Shown here: piece by piece, positions 63,346 to 64,000 of the stretch
Numbering within the stretch: the first letter of the stretch is position 1
Layout: each line of letters starts with the position of its first letter
Origin: Loripinus fragilis
Lineage: Eukaryota > Mollusca > Bivalvia > Lucinida > Lucinidae
Length of the DNA: 64,000 nt
NCBI GenBank assembly: GCA_964019695.1
Contig: OZ026515.1
Coordinates: forward strand, 134,536,549 to 134,600,548
Reading direction: 5' to 3'
Made by a program: the position numbers and the translations under genes
Notes under the pieces: model-generated
The model's input: only the letters and a program-made list of their open reading frames with translations
Database searches by the model: none
Told to the model about the DNA's origin: nothing

Positions 63346-64000
63346 GTGGCGTTCGCCAATTGTTAAGAACTTTTTCGATTGCCGCCTATCCGGTGTTGGG
63401 GGGTACACAATTTGGTCGTTGTATATATGATCGTCAAATTGGTGGACAATTTAAAACGTCAGTGAGTCGAAATCACGCATTTGATAAGTAAATCATTTTC
63501 AGGTAAGAAGATAACTTTGTTCACCAACATCAACGAAATGACGTACAGCTGATGATCCTGGAATTATCGGCAGAGAGGGGTGGGGGGGGGGTGGTCAAGG
63601 CCCAACTGACAAAAAAGTTCTGACATTTTTATATGTATTTTAGTCCAACTTAGTTTACGGTGTACTTCAAGAGAACTATGTTTCCAAGGTTACAGGGGGT
63701 GGGGTCATGCATTCATAAGCAACTCGTGAGCCTTCGCAGACCTGACGTTATAAACAAACCCACCACTTGAACAGACTGTGACTGAATACGCATCTCACCA
63801 ATTAAAACCACTTATACTACCCCGCCTTTCCCCAACCCTATACCCTCTCCCCACATCGGACAACGCATAATATAACACAATTGCAACAGATAAGGCTCAG
63901 ATGAGCCAGCGCACTTGTACGAATATAAAACTTTTGGCGCACAACTCCAAAAAGGGGGATGTTTTGAAAATGTTAAGATTCTCGCTTGTCACTGCAGCTG
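63346..64000. other. No gene seen
   Basis: No exon or repeat boundary recognised up to the window edge. Confidence 0.4.

Overview
This is animal genomic DNA: AT-rich, intron-bearing and dense in transposable elements. It carries pieces of two host genes. The best guess is a bivalve mollusc, possibly a heterodont (venerid-like) clam. That rests on the type of tRNA-derived SINEs, the MITEs with ATGAGCCG ends, the repeats starting AGCTCACCTGAGC and the reverse transcriptase families, all recalled from memory and not from a database. No prokaryotic operon, CRISPR array, rRNA or free-standing tRNA gene is visible.

Region 1 (1-16,000) holds the 5' half of a minus-strand gene recognised as MAN1B1, the ER class I alpha-1,2-mannosidase of glycoprotein quality control. 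Exon 1 is near 15.4 kb, exon 2 (membrane anchor) at 7.9-8.1 kb, exon 3 at 2.6-2.7 kb and exon 4 at 1.0 kb; the catalytic domain lies beyond the left edge. Exon junctions are in phase. A second, partial copy of exon 2 lies downstream and is split by a SINE with a clear target-site duplication. Just upstream of exon 1 are three E-box-like sites 22 bp apart and two perfect TGACGTCA sites. The introns are filled with hairpin MITEs, a nested Tc1-like remnant, a jockey/CR1-like LINE and Helitron-like repeats.

Region 2 (16,000-50,000) has no recognised host gene. It is a nest of mobile elements. Two nearly identical copies of a Penelope-like (tentative) reverse transcriptase element face each other at 16.6-18.4 kb and 22.5-24.0 kb. 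The second copy is inside a 3.3 kb element rich in CCATGG repeats, which is itself inside an approximately 8.4 kb element with long diverged inverted termini. Further right are several LINE fragments, an SGNH-hydrolase-like remnant, a FLYWCH-bearing TIR element, G-rich GGATCC elements, a Ty3/gypsy pol fragment and long Helitron-like repeats.

Region 3 (50,500-59,600) is the 5' part of a plus-strand gene. Its four exons (50,592-50,726; 51,598-51,847; 55,911-57,434; 59,369-59,502) join in phase and encode an N-terminal WW domain, a long Ser/Gln/Lys-rich disordered region and an acidic segment. It is probably SWT1, a nuclear endoribonuclease; the PIN nuclease domain would be beyond the right edge. 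The 3' end of exon 2 with its splice donor has been amplified into an 83-bp tandem array in the following intron, giving a series of paired splice-like sites. The last 4.5 kb is repeat-rich and no exon was recognised in it.
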